Below the pieces are notes generated by a model that made no database searches, was not told where the DNA came from, and worked only from the letters and a program-made list of their open reading frames with translations. From CAYHIN01 sp964356705 (GTDB lineage Bacteria; Patescibacteriota; Microgenomatia; CAZETR01; Amesbacteraceae), in contig CAYHIN010000034.1 of the NCBI GenBank assembly GCA_964356705.1, forward strand, positions 1 through 8,454: 8,454 nucleotides of DNA, in the 5' to 3' direction. The translations under genes were made by a program, and so were the position numbers. Shown here piece after piece: positions 1-5,530 of the stretch. The stretch's first letter is position 1; each line of letters starts with the position of its first letter.

Positions 1-815
1 ATACCAATCAACAGGGCGAAGACAAACCAGCGGATAGTGTCCCCGCCAAAAACCAGTAGTGATACGAGTGTAATAATCACGGTGACTGAAGTGTTTATGG
101 ACCGACCAAGAGTCTCTGAGAGAGAAAAATTTACAATATCGGCGAAGGAATGATTTTTCATCTTGGACAGGTTTTCTCGGACGCGGTCAAAAACTACGAT
201 GGTGTCGTGGACGGAAAAACCGATAACGGTCAGGACGGCAGTCACAAAGAGAGCGTCTACTTCTACATGATAAAAGTGACCTAATAGCGAGAACAGACCA
301 ACTACTACCAACACATCGTGGACCAAAGAGACGATGGCACAAATACCAAATTTCCAAGCTGAATACTGATGAGGAATGTTTCGAAATGACCAGGAGATAA
401 ATAGAATTATGAATAATGAAGATAGAATTATGGCCAGCAGTGCTTTTTGGGTAAGCTCGGCACCCACAGTGGGACCTACGGTCTCAAAGCGGAGCTCTTC
501 TACGGAACTGGCTGAAGCAGAAGCCAACTGGGCTTTGAACTGAGTGTTTTGCTCGGAGGAGACCTGTCTGAGACGGAGAATGTAAGCAGAGTCGCCTAAA
601 GTCTGGATGGAACTGATGGATAGCTCTTGTGACTCGGCAGTTTTTTGGATCATATCTTGGGAAGCACTAGTCTTGATCTCCAGCAAAGTCCCACCGGTAA
701 AGTCTATGGATAGGCGCAGTCCCCAAAGGCCAAGAGAGATAAGACCGGGAATAACAATAATCGCAGAAATTAGGAAATAAATTTTCGTGTATTTGAGAAA
801 ATTAATTTCTTTCAT
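1..815 (-). CDS. secF: Protein translocase subunit SecF (C-terminus cut by window edge)
   Basis: SecF works with SecD beside SecYEG in the cytoplasmic membrane and uses the proton motive force to help pull exported proteins outward. The frame is open from the ATG at 815 to the left edge, giving 271 visible residues; the family is usually about 300, so only the last part of the final helices is missing. Visible parts: a first membrane helix at about residues 12-33, the conserved IDFTGGT motif at 37-43, an external domain to about 120, then membrane helices from about 124. The signature IGFSVHDTIVVFDRVREN lies at 198-215 and matches the family pattern. The start overlaps the secD stop by 14 bases, and no clear Shine-Dalgarno precedes it, so translational coupling to secD is inferred. 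Identity is near certain. Confidence 0.96.
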   Translation of the reverse strand, partial: MKEINFLKYTKIYFLISAIIVIPGLISLGLWGLRLSIDFTGGTLLEIKTSASQDMIQKTAESQELSISSIQTLGDSAYILRLRQVSSEQNTQFKAQLASASASSVEELRFETVGPTVGAELTQKALLAIILSSLFIILFISWSFRNIPHQYSAWKFGICAIVSLVHDVLVVVGLFSLLGHFYHVEVDALFVTAVLTVIGFSVHDTIVVFDRVRENLSKMKNHSFADIVNFSLSETLGRSINTSVTVIITLVSLLVFGGDTIRWFVFALLIG

Positions 816-2037
816 ATACGATGCGCAAAAGTGTGCGAGTAACGGTAATAGATGTGAAGAGCGAAACTAGAATACCGATGATAAGAGTCAAGGCAAAACC
901 GCGAACGGCGCCGGTGCCAAACCAAAACAAAATACCAGCCGTGATGAGGGAACTGGCGTTGCTATCTCGCACTGATGTCCAAGCCCGCTTGAAACCCAAC
1001 TCGATGGCGGTCAATAAACTCCTGCCCCAGGACAGCTCTTCTTTGATGCGCTCAAAAATAAGAATGTTGGCATCTACTGCCATGCCAATGGAGAGAATAA
1101 AACCTGCGATGCCGGCGAGAGTCAGGGTAACGGGGACTAATTTGAAGATACTTAGAGAAATAAGGATGTAAATAAACAAAGCAACGCAGGCGAGTAATCC
1201 CTTGAGGCGATAATTTATGATCATAAAAATAAAGATGGCAACAAGTCCAATCAATCCTGCCTGGAGACTCTTGGTAATAGAGGCCTCACCGAGAGTGGCT
1301 CCGATGGTTCTTTGCTCAATGACTTTTATGGGAACTGGGAGGGCGCCAGCATTTAGCTGAATGGACAAACGTTTGGCATCCTCGAGGGTAAAGTCGCCAG
1401 AAATAACGGCCTGGGAATCGGTGATCACGGCCTGGACTGTGGGAGCCGTGATAACTTGACCGTCAAGAAGTATGGGGAGAGGTTTTCCGACATTTTTGGC
1501 GGTAATAGCGGCAAACTTCTTTGTCCCCTCGGGGGTGAATTCGATACTTACGGACGGACTGCCACTGACCTGATCCCCGCCTCCAAACTGAACGGAAGCA
1601 GATTTGAGATCACGGCCAGTCAGATCGGTAGGGACGAGAATGGCAGAGGGAGTGGCTTTTGGATCTGGATTGGGAACCTCTTCGACCTGAGCAAACTCTA
1701 ACTGGGCCGTCTGACCAATGGTGGCCAGAGCCGTATCCACATCTGAAACTCCGGGGAGCTCGACAATCAGCCGGTAGGTATCTCCCGACTTGGCCGTCTG
1801 GACGATGGCCTCTGAGACGCCCAATAGATTTGTGCGCTGCTCGAGATTTTGTCTCGTGGCCGAAATAGCAGTCTCCACATCCGAGTCAGCTAGTGAAGAG
1901 GTATCGGCTTCGTAAACTAGGTGGGTACCACCACGAAGGTCGAGGCCAAAACGAAAGTCTCTAAAGTCACCCCGAGGCAAAAAAATGCCGGCTACAGCTG
2001 CCGCCGCGATGATGACAATGGTAATTATGTTTTTCAT
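802..2037 (-). CDS. secD: Protein translocase subunit SecD
   Basis: SecD is the partner of SecF in the accessory Sec complex that drives late steps of protein export. The 411-residue product starts with a membrane helix at about 4-20. The family motif GLDLRGGTHL is at 31-40, and LDGQVITAPTV at 191-201 and LNAGALPVPI at 228-237 mark the periplasmic-type P1 region and its junction with the membrane. Membrane helices fill about 260-405, with the hallmark GMAVDANILIFERIKEE at 318-334. It is much shorter than the roughly 615 residues of E. coli SecD because the external domain is reduced, as in many Gram-positive and candidate-phyla proteins. Its ATG shares an ATGA with the stop of the small AbrB-type gene upstream, so translation is probably coupled. 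Identity is secure. Confidence 0.97.
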   Translation of the reverse strand: MKNIITIVIIAAAAVAGIFLPRGDFRDFRFGLDLRGGTHLVYEADTSSLADSDVETAISATRQNLEQRTNLLGVSEAIVQTAKSGDTYRLIVELPGVSDVDTALATIGQTAQLEFAQVEEVPNPDPKATPSAILVPTDLTGRDLKSASVQFGGGDQVSGSPSVSIEFTPEGTKKFAAITAKNVGKPLPILLDGQVITAPTVQAVITDSQAVISGDFTLEDAKRLSIQLNAGALPVPIKVIEQRTIGATLGEASITKSLQAGLIGLVAIFIFMIINYRLKGLLACVALFIYILISLSIFKLVPVTLTLAGIAGFILSIGMAVDANILIFERIKEELSWGRSLLTAIELGFKRAWTSVRDSNASSLITAGILFWFGTGAVRGFALTLIIGILVSLFTSITVTRTLLRIVYERN

Positions 2038-2213
2038 TTTTCGGCGAGTAAGGGCATCTGGGATGTGCTTTTGAATACCAAAGTCAGCTTGGACTCGGTG
2101 GGACTGCCGACTGCTTCGACATCCTGGCCGGAAATAATACCCAACATCTTGGCAAAATCGGCTGGGATGGTAATAGCTAAGCTGTTACCGTTTTTGAAAA
2201 CTTTTTGGATCAT
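2034..2213 (-). CDS. AbrB/MazE-like (SpoVT-AbrB fold) small DNA-binding protein
   Basis: A 59-residue protein that is easily missed because of its size. Its N-terminal half, FKNGNSLAITIPADFAKML at residues 6-24, is a clear SpoVT/AbrB swapped-hairpin signature (pattern: basic-x-G-N-S-hydrophobic-x-hydrophobic-x-IP). Proteins of this fold bind DNA as dimers, either as transition-state regulators or as antitoxins such as MazE. No toxin gene (PIN or MazF type) follows; the next gene is secD. The start ATG overlaps the stop of the upstream regulator (ATGA, 2210-2213) and its own stop overlaps the secD start (ATGA, 2034-2037). The family call rests on the motif; the role is unknown. A regulator of its own secDF operon is one reading, a solitary antitoxin-like relic another. 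Confidence 0.85.
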   Translation of the reverse strand: MIQKVFKNGNSLAITIPADFAKMLGIISGQDVEAVGSPTESKLTLVFKSTSQMPLLAEK

Positions 2214-2788
2214 CCAGTGATATCTTCCTCGTCACCTAAAATCATAATACGACTGTTCATCAAAATCCCCTGCAAAAATGGGTCTCTTCTGGTACGCCGA
2301 AACTTTAGCTCTTCTTCGGTCATAGGTGTGTAGTTTATGGGCTGGCCTCTTTTTACTTCTTCGACCCGAACTATCTGATTTAATTCATTTATGTTTACTT
2401 CTCCTACGATTAAAAGATCCACTTCGTCGCTGTTTTTTCTGGGCTTGTGCTCACAAAACTTGCGCGAGAACATGATGAGAGAAAGTCTGCCAATTTTGTT
2501 TTTGTTTTTTAGAAGAGCTTCTCCTAGACCGGTGTTTTTTGCGACCAGACTCAGAAGATCTTGATAATAGACGTAGTCTTTCCTAAACCAATAATATAGC
2601 CGGTTGCCTCGGGGTTCTTTTTTTACCAGCCCCAATATTTCCATGCGCGAGAGCTCGCGTCTTACGGCGTTGATCTCTTCATCTGCTTTTCTGACCAAGT
2701 CACGGACGTGATACATCTGAGTGGGATCGGACAAAAAGATCTCAAGAACTTTGACGCGGGTTTTGCTGATAAAAAGATCTTTTAGCAT
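2210..2788 (-). CDS. Winged-helix regulator fused to a degenerate nucleotidyltransferase-fold domain
   Basis: The 192-residue product has two parts. Residues 1-75 form a winged helix-turn-helix: a leading helix (MLKDLFISKTRVKVLEIF), a recognition region (YHVRDLVRKADEEINAVRRE) and a wing (KKEPRGNRLYYW). Residues about 95-190 resemble the MNT-like nucleotidyltransferase fold found fused to such helices in archaea and candidate phyla, with DEVDLLIVGEVN at 121-132 and an ILGDEED end. The catalytic GS motif is replaced (around residues 105-110) and the acidic pair has altered spacing, so enzyme activity is doubtful. It is probably a transcriptional regulator; the regulated target is not visible but its own operon, including the AbrB-type gene and secDF, is the natural guess. 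The ATG at 2788 is the first in frame. An AAGGA lies 12 bases upstream inside a hairpin. Confidence 0.8.
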   Translation of the reverse strand: MLKDLFISKTRVKVLEIFLSDPTQMYHVRDLVRKADEEINAVRRELSRMEILGLVKKEPRGNRLYYWFRKDYVYYQDLLSLVAKNTGLGEALLKNKNKIGRLSLIMFSRKFCEHKPRKNSDEVDLLIVGEVNINELNQIVRVEEVKRGQPINYTPMTEEELKFRRTRRDPFLQGILMNSRIMILGDEEDITG

Positions 2789-2797
2789 ATTAGGCCT

Positions 2798-2825
2798 GGA
2801 TCCTTCGTTGCGACTCAGGATGACA
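2798..2825 (-). repeat. REP-like palindromic element in the leader of the regulator gene
   Basis: Read on the minus strand the segment starts GTCATCCTGAG and ends GAAGGATCC, with inverted arms ATCCT/AGGAT (2817-2821 and 2800-2804) and a small inner TCG/CGA stem. From general familiarity, it resembles a dispersed palindromic repeat of the form GTCATCCTGAG-N-GAAGGATC seen in many unrelated bacterial genomes; no search was possible. It lies between the predicted transcription start (about 2827) and the start codon at 2788. Confidence 0.55.
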
Positions 2826-2833
2826 CTTACAAC

Positions 2834-2861
2834 AACATACCAAATATTCGGAATAATTCAA
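2834..2861 (-). promoter_or_regulatory. Predicted sigma70-type promoter of the regulator-abrB-secDF operon
   Basis: On the minus strand TTGAAT (2856-2861) and TATGTT (2834-2839) are separated by 16 bases, giving a predicted start near 2827, about 39 bases upstream of the first gene. The spacing and hexamers are reasonable but not perfect; no experimental support. Confidence 0.45.
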
Positions 2862-2884
2862 TACTTTTGAGTAAGAAGTGTGAC

Positions 2885-4054
2885 CTACTGAATGTAGTTG
2901 ATGACATTGTCTGCTGGAACAAGCTCGATCCAGACTTGGCCACGGTTGAATTCGATCTCTTTGCCTTTTGAGTCTGTGAACTTGGTGCGACCCACAAGCG
3001 TGGGCTTGGACCAGGTACCAGTGGTCACGGTACCATCTTGGAAGACTAGCGTCTTGCCTGTCCCTTGGATCTCGTAATACATGTGGAAGTGCTCATCGAG
3101 AGGACCAGTCTCTTTTACAAACTGAACGATCAGGACCTTGGCTGCGACTTGCTCGTTTACATTTAGATCCATGACTTTTTGACCACCGTTCTCGCGCAGA
3201 TATGAATTTGTCGCGGGGTCATATTTCCAGGCCACGGAATAGTCATTTTTGTTTGCCCAGAAATCGAAACTGATGTCGACAACTGCACCTTTTTCGACTG
3301 CCTCGTCTTTGAACTTCCAAGACTTGAAGTTTTTGTCCCAGGCAATACCTTTTTCGTCGACATTGGTCCAGTCATACTTGACCCCGGCTTTGTACAACTC
3401 ATCACTAAAGCAGGCCATGGTGTGCTCATAGGCGACTTCACGATCGAGCCTGTTGGAGACACGATGACATGTCTTGAAATCACCAGCACGACCAAACTGA
3501 TCAAGGTCTTTGATCTTATTTTTTCTGATGAAACATAAAGCCTTGGCGCGCTCATCGACTGTCGGATCGTCACAATTGCCAGCTCCACCTACGTGATTGT
3601 AGAGAGCGTCGTATTCTTGGACTAGCTTGGTAAAGTAAATTCTTGCACTGCGGACGGGAGCAAACATGGTGTTTTCCATGACGTTGCAATAAAAGACGGC
3701 CATGTGACGAGTGATGCCGCCTTCGGCGACGGCTTCATAGACGATGTCTGCCGCAGTGAGACCGGAGAGCGGACGAGAGTCGGCGTGATTCTCGATCATG
3801 ACTGCCAATGGACGCCTGGTGTCCCACAAAGCTTTCTCTTGTTGGGTGTACATGACGCCGTTTAGAGGACAAACCTCAGTTCGAGGTATAGAGGGATCGA
3901 TACGAGATTTTTTTCCTGGGGTGGGTGTGATCTCTGCGACTTTTTTTGGAGCGAGTGATGGGATTTTGACGTAACTGAAGGCCAAATATGAAACTCCGAT
4001 GCTAAAAAGAAAAAGGCCGATACCGGCGAGTATGTAGACTAATTTTTTGGACAT
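2885..4054 (-). CDS. DUF3048 (YerB-like) membrane-anchored extracellular protein
   Basis: A 389-residue protein from the preferred ATG at 4054 (starts MSKKLVYILAG). A hydrophobic signal-anchor covers about residues 5-29, followed by a proline-rich linker with TPTPGKK. The body matches the DUF3048 family: RRPLAVMIENHADSRP, then SGLTAADIVYEAVAEGGITR and APVRSARIYF, then YNHVGGAG; the C-terminal half corresponds to the companion DUF3048 C-terminal domain. Bacillus YerB is the usual named member; its biochemical function is not known, so none is assigned. The product should sit outside the membrane. An in-frame ATG at 4072 would add MPYWTD, but the shorter form gives a normal positively charged N-terminus and sits just after a predicted -10 box. 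It is divergent from the DUF5679 gene. Confidence 0.88.
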   Translation of the reverse strand: MSKKLVYILAGIGLFLFSIGVSYLAFSYVKIPSLAPKKVAEITPTPGKKSRIDPSIPRTEVCPLNGVMYTQQEKALWDTRRPLAVMIENHADSRPLSGLTAADIVYEAVAEGGITRHMAVFYCNVMENTMFAPVRSARIYFTKLVQEYDALYNHVGGAGNCDDPTVDERAKALCFIRKNKIKDLDQFGRAGDFKTCHRVSNRLDREVAYEHTMACFSDELYKAGVKYDWTNVDEKGIAWDKNFKSWKFKDEAVEKGAVVDISFDFWANKNDYSVAWKYDPATNSYLRENGGQKVMDLNVNEQVAAKVLIVQFVKETGPLDEHFHMYYEIQGTGKTLVFQDGTVTTGTWSKPTLVGRTKFTDSKGKEIEFNRGQVWIELVPADNVINYIQ

Positions 4055-4062
4055 GTCGGTCC

Positions 4063-4092
4063 AGTATGGCATACATCACTTGACAAAGGCAA
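4063..4092 (-). promoter_or_regulatory. Possible promoter of the DUF3048 gene
   Basis: TTGCCT (4087-4092) and CATACT (4063-4068) are 18 bases apart on the minus strand. The predicted start (about 4056) falls only two bases before the ATG at 4054, which would make the message nearly leaderless and argues for that start. The -35 box overlaps the TTGACA region of the divergent plus-strand promoter. Confidence 0.35.
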
Positions 4093-4108
4093 GCGTGGTA
4101 TCTATTCT
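4080..4108 (+). promoter_or_regulatory. Strong sigma70-type promoter of the DUF5679 gene
   Basis: A perfect TTGACA (4080-4085) is followed after exactly 17 bases by TATTCT (4103-4108). The predicted start near 4115 leaves a leader of about 43 bases that ends in the GGAGGTG Shine-Dalgarno at 4144-4150. This is the best consensus promoter in the window. Confidence 0.7.
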
Positions 4109-4157
4109 TGGCCTAGCCTCAAGTAGGCACAAAAATTATGAGAGGAGGTGAATGTGA

Positions 4158-4301
4158 ATGGCATCAATGTATTGCGTAAAATGTAGAACCAAAAGAGAAG
4201 ACCCTTCTGCACAAAAGGTAACCATGAAAAACGGAAAGGCCGCTATGAAGGGTAAGTGTCCTGTCTGCGGAACCGGAATGTACAAAATCGGGGCTGCATA
4301 A
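4158..4301 (+). CDS. DUF5679 small zinc-ribbon protein
   Basis: A 47-residue protein with two CxxC pairs, YCVKCR at 5-10 and KCPVCG at 33-38, separated by a basic stretch with VTMKNGKAAMKG. This layout (MYCVKC start, TMKNG centre, CPVCGT end) fits the DUF5679 family, a short zinc-ribbon-like protein common in candidate phyla and some Actinobacteria and Chloroflexi-type genomes. Its function is not known; a nucleic-acid or ribosome-associated role is only a guess from size, charge and fold. The ATG at 4158 is seven bases after a strong GGAGGTG; the ATG at 4167 (starting MYCVKC) is the more usual family start but is 16 bases away from it. It is monocistronic, with its own promoter and terminator, which suggests steady high expression. 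An ATGTGA minimal start-stop sits just upstream at 4152. Confidence 0.87.
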   Translation: MASMYCVKCRTKREDPSAQKVTMKNGKAAMKGKCPVCGTGMYKIGAA

Positions 4302-4322
4302 GCTGATTTTGTCAAACAAAGG

Positions 4323-4357
4323 CCCCGTGCTGGTAAAACGCGCGGGGTTTTGTTATT
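4323..4357 (+). terminator. Intrinsic terminator of the DUF5679 gene
   Basis: CCCCGTGC (4323-4330) pairs with GCGCGGGG (4340-4347), eight pairs with one G-U, around a nine-base loop, and is followed by TTTTGTTATT. It lies 21 bases after the DUF5679 stop. The opposite strand has only a weak T-tract, so it is mainly a plus-strand terminator; its tail overlaps the stop of the convergent nucleotidyltransferase gene. Confidence 0.8.
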
Positions 4358-4868
4358 AAGACGACTTACCCTTTTCCAAAATCGCACTTGTCGAGATAGT
4401 TCGAGCTTTGGTTTGCTTTAGTAATTTGATGCCAAGGCGTTTCGCCCGCTCTTTCTTTCCCCTCCAGTATTTGTCTGTAACAGTATTTGTAATGATATGG
4501 GTAGCCTTGGTCTTTTTGTAAATATCCAGATATTTAAGATGCATTTCCTCAAGGTTTACTCCATAAGAAATGGTGTGTTTGATAGGGAAAATATAATCTG
4601 TAGAGGAAATCTCTGAGATAAATTCACAACGGTCCTTTTGAGTGTGAACAGGACGGTTAATACCTTTGGAATCTCTTAGCGTTTGGTCTGTTTCTAAACC
4701 TACTACCAATATATCCACATGTTTTTTTGCAAAACGAAAAAGGTCAATGTGGCCTAGGTGGACAATATCGAAGCAGCCAGTGATCACGCCTATCTTTTTA
4801 TTCTTATACTGCTCTCTCTCTAGACGCTTACTCAACGAGCTCAAAGTCAGCACTTTTTGGGAAGCCAT
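4356..4868 (-). CDS. HxGH-type nucleotidyltransferase (cytidylyltransferase-like)
   Basis: A 170-residue protein of the cytidylyltransferase-like superfamily, enzymes that join a nucleotide to a small phosphorylated substrate with release of pyrophosphate. GVITGCFDIVHLGHIDLF at residues 27-44 holds the HxGH site (H37, H40), with VDILVVGLETD at 51-61 as the next strand and RTISTSAIL at 156-164 as the second nucleotide-contacting motif. It resembles the nucleotidyltransferase half of HldE/RfaE and the glycerol-3-phosphate and FAD-synthetase-like members, but the substrate cannot be told from sequence alone and no heptose or lipid pathway gene is nearby. The ATG at 4868 is six bases downstream of a TAGAAT box and has no Shine-Dalgarno. 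It converges with the DUF5679 gene. Confidence 0.85.
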   Translation of the reverse strand: MASQKVLTLSSLSKRLEREQYKNKKIGVITGCFDIVHLGHIDLFRFAKKHVDILVVGLETDQTLRDSKGINRPVHTQKDRCEFISEISSTDYIFPIKHTISYGVNLEEMHLKYLDIYKKTKATHIITNTVTDKYWRGKKERAKRLGIKLLKQTKARTISTSAILEKGKSS

Positions 4869-4873
4869 AACTT

Positions 4874-4902
4874 ATTCTAATACTTTAATTATTTGTTGTT
4901 GA
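4874..4902 (-). promoter_or_regulatory. Possible promoter of the nucleotidyltransferase gene, leaderless
   Basis: TCAACA (4897-4902) and TAGAAT (4874-4879) are 17 bases apart on the minus strand. The start predicted from the -10 falls at about 4867-4868, on the first base of the ATG. The -35 box overlaps that of a divergent plus-strand candidate. Confidence 0.45.
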
Positions 4903-4927
4903 CTTTGGGTAAAGTTCGGTATAGATT
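4899..4927 (+). promoter_or_regulatory. Possible promoter of the DUF3800-like gene
   Basis: TTGACT (4899-4904) and TAGATT (4922-4927) are 17 bases apart. The predicted start near 4934 leaves about 68 bases of leader before the GTG at 5002. The -35 box shares bases with the divergent minus-strand promoter. The -10 is weak. Confidence 0.35.
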
Positions 4928-4953
4928 ATTAGTGTGGAAGTGCTAATGGGTTA

Positions 4954-4971
4954 TCGACAATCTGTCGACAA
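4954..4971. repeat. Short direct/inverted repeat in the DUF3800-like leader
   Basis: TCGACAA occurs twice (4954-4960 and 4965-4971), and CGACA-ATC-TGTCG (4955-4967) is an inverted repeat. It sits in the predicted leader between promoter and GTG start, where an operator could lie, but arrays this short can arise by chance. Confidence 0.25.
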
Positions 4972-5001
4972 CTTAATAGGTAGGAAAGGATAAATAAGTT
5001 C

Positions 5002-5316
5002 GTGATTGTATTTATTGATGAGTCTGGGATACATAGTCAAGGCGGACATTCAACTACTGCCGTTGTGTATGTGGAGATATCCAACCTTGAAAAGTTTGAT
5101 AAAGAAATTATGAAAATAGAGAAAGACTTGAGAATATCTTCCTTTCACTGGGCTGATGAAAGATGGTTTATGCGCGAAAAATTTATGACTCGGATCGCAG
5201 ATTTAGATTTTAAAGTAAAGGTTGCGCTGTTTAAAAACCCAGTTGATCCTGTGAAAATGGGGGTATTTTTTGCTGTCGGACTTCGTCCGAACTTGACGCT
5301 TCACGTCACTGTCTGA
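5002..5316 (+). CDS. DUF3800-like protein, apparently 3'-truncated
   Basis: A 104-residue frame with a GTG start; AGGAAAGGA at 4982-4990 is a fair but distant Shine-Dalgarno. The N-terminus MIVFIDESG is the DUF3800 hallmark (hydrophobic-IDESG), and the following strand-helix layout, with SSFHWADERW at 46-55 and VKVALFKNPV near 73-82, fits that family. DUF3800 has an RNase-H-like appearance with an early acidic residue and is found near mobile elements and defence genes; its activity is not established. Full members are roughly 200 residues with further conserved acidic residues in the second half. Here homology-like sequence stops near residue 88, where the frame runs into a palindrome cluster (VGLRPNLTLHVTV tail). 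It is therefore probably a broken gene. The family call is moderate and the truncation is inferred from length. Confidence 0.6.
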   Translation: MIVFIDESGIHSQGGHSTTAVVYVEISNLEKFDKEIMKIEKDLRISSFHWADERWFMREKFMTRIADLDFKVKVALFKNPVDPVKMGVFFAVGLRPNLTLHVTV

Positions 5317-5337
5317 TAAAGGTGACGTTACACGTCG
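5276..5337. repeat. Cluster of three small palindromes at the broken end of the DUF3800-like gene
   Basis: TCGGAC-TTC-GTCCGA (5276-5290), TGACG-CTTCA-CGTCA (5294-5308) and GACGT-TAC-ACGTC (5324-5336) follow one another. The second and third share 12 of 15 bases (TGACGnTnCACGTCn at 5294 and 5323). The cluster coincides with the point where the DUF3800-like reading frame loses family resemblance, suggesting an inserted or rearranged palindromic repeat unit. Confidence 0.5.
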
Positions 5338-5341
5338 CAAT

Positions 5342-5367
5342 AAAAAAGCCCCGATGTGTATCGAGGC
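5342..5367 (-). terminator. Intrinsic terminator, minus strand
   Basis: On the minus strand GCCTCGAT (5360-5367) pairs with ATCGGGGC (5348-5355), eight positions with one A-C mismatch, around a four-base loop, followed by TTTTTT (5342-5347). The plus-strand side has no T-tract. It ends the candidate small RNA and any read-through from the exonuclease gene. Confidence 0.7.
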
Positions 5368-5439
5368 CAGTTGGTCCAGCTAGTCTGTCTTGCAACAACC
5401 TCTTCCCAACCTGGGAATTTGTCGCTGGCAACTTGTTAT
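5342..5439 (-). ncRNA. Candidate small RNA, about 98 nt, family unknown
   Basis: The segment runs from a predicted start near 5439, set by an extended -10 box, to an intrinsic terminator with six T at 5342-5347. It holds a perfect UUCCCA/UGGGAA hairpin (about 5413-5427) and possible long-range pairing of GCCAG with CUGGC. No conserved coding frame is evident; the open frame across it on the minus strand has no good start. The size suggests SRP RNA, but the GGAAG...AGCAG core is not matched, and no 6S, tmRNA or T-box signature was found. It could equally be the 3' untranslated tail of the exonuclease message processed at the terminator. Function is unknown. Confidence 0.4.
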
Positions 5440-5530
5440 GAAAGTATTATATCACATCGGCTATCATACCGAGGACATCCTCGAAAAGATCGAACTAGGT
5501 AAAACTGCATCAAGTCTGTTGAGCAAATAG
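5438..5530 (+). pseudogene. Possible 5' remnant of a glycosyltransferase-like gene
   Basis: A 30-codon frame beginning MKVLYHIGYHTEDILEKI and continuing ELGKTASSLL before a TAG. The composition is protein-like, and the TxDIL-x-I-x-GKT-x-S-x-LL pattern recalls the N-terminus of some glycosyltransferases, but this is recollection and not an alignment. There is no Shine-Dalgarno, and the last 21 bases overlap the end of the convergent exonuclease gene. It may be a stump left by deletion, or noise antisense to the candidate small RNA promoter. Confidence 0.25.
5446..5454 (-). promoter_or_regulatory. Extended -10 promoter of the candidate small RNA
   Basis: The minus strand reads TGATATAAT, a perfect TATAAT (5446-5451) with the TGn extension (5452-5454). 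No -35 hexamer fits, which is normal for extended -10 promoters. A near-perfect inverted repeat CGAGGA-CA-TCCTCG (5470-5483) lies at about -31 to -44 and could be an operator. Confidence 0.45.

Noticed and set aside
821..1868. Open frames on the plus strand over secD (821-1171, 1456-1701, 1659-1868)
   Set aside because: They are antisense to a full, well-conserved secD and show no family-like sequence; shadows of the real gene.
2034..2213. Classical toxin-antitoxin pair with the AbrB-type protein as antitoxin
   Set aside because: No PIN, MazF or Doc-type toxin is adjacent; the downstream gene is secD and the upstream one a winged-helix regulator.
1921..2220. 99-codon plus-strand frame across the AbrB-type gene
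   Set aside because: It is antisense to the start of secD and to the AbrB-type gene, whose motif is unambiguous.
3163..3588. 141-codon minus-strand frame inside the DUF3048 gene, and a plus-strand frame 3249-3431
   Set aside because: Both overlap the conserved DUF3048 frame; their composition is low in complexity and not protein-like.
4136..4387. 83-codon minus-strand frame over the DUF5679 gene
   Set aside because: It runs antisense through a strong Shine-Dalgarno, a two-CxxC zinc-ribbon gene and its terminator.
5342..5439. SRP (4.5S) RNA, T-box leader or a tryptophan-rich leader peptide
   Set aside because: The SRP core GGAAG...AGCAG is not matched, there is no T-box TGG-ACC signature with a downstream gene, and the peptide frame lacks a start and a following gene.
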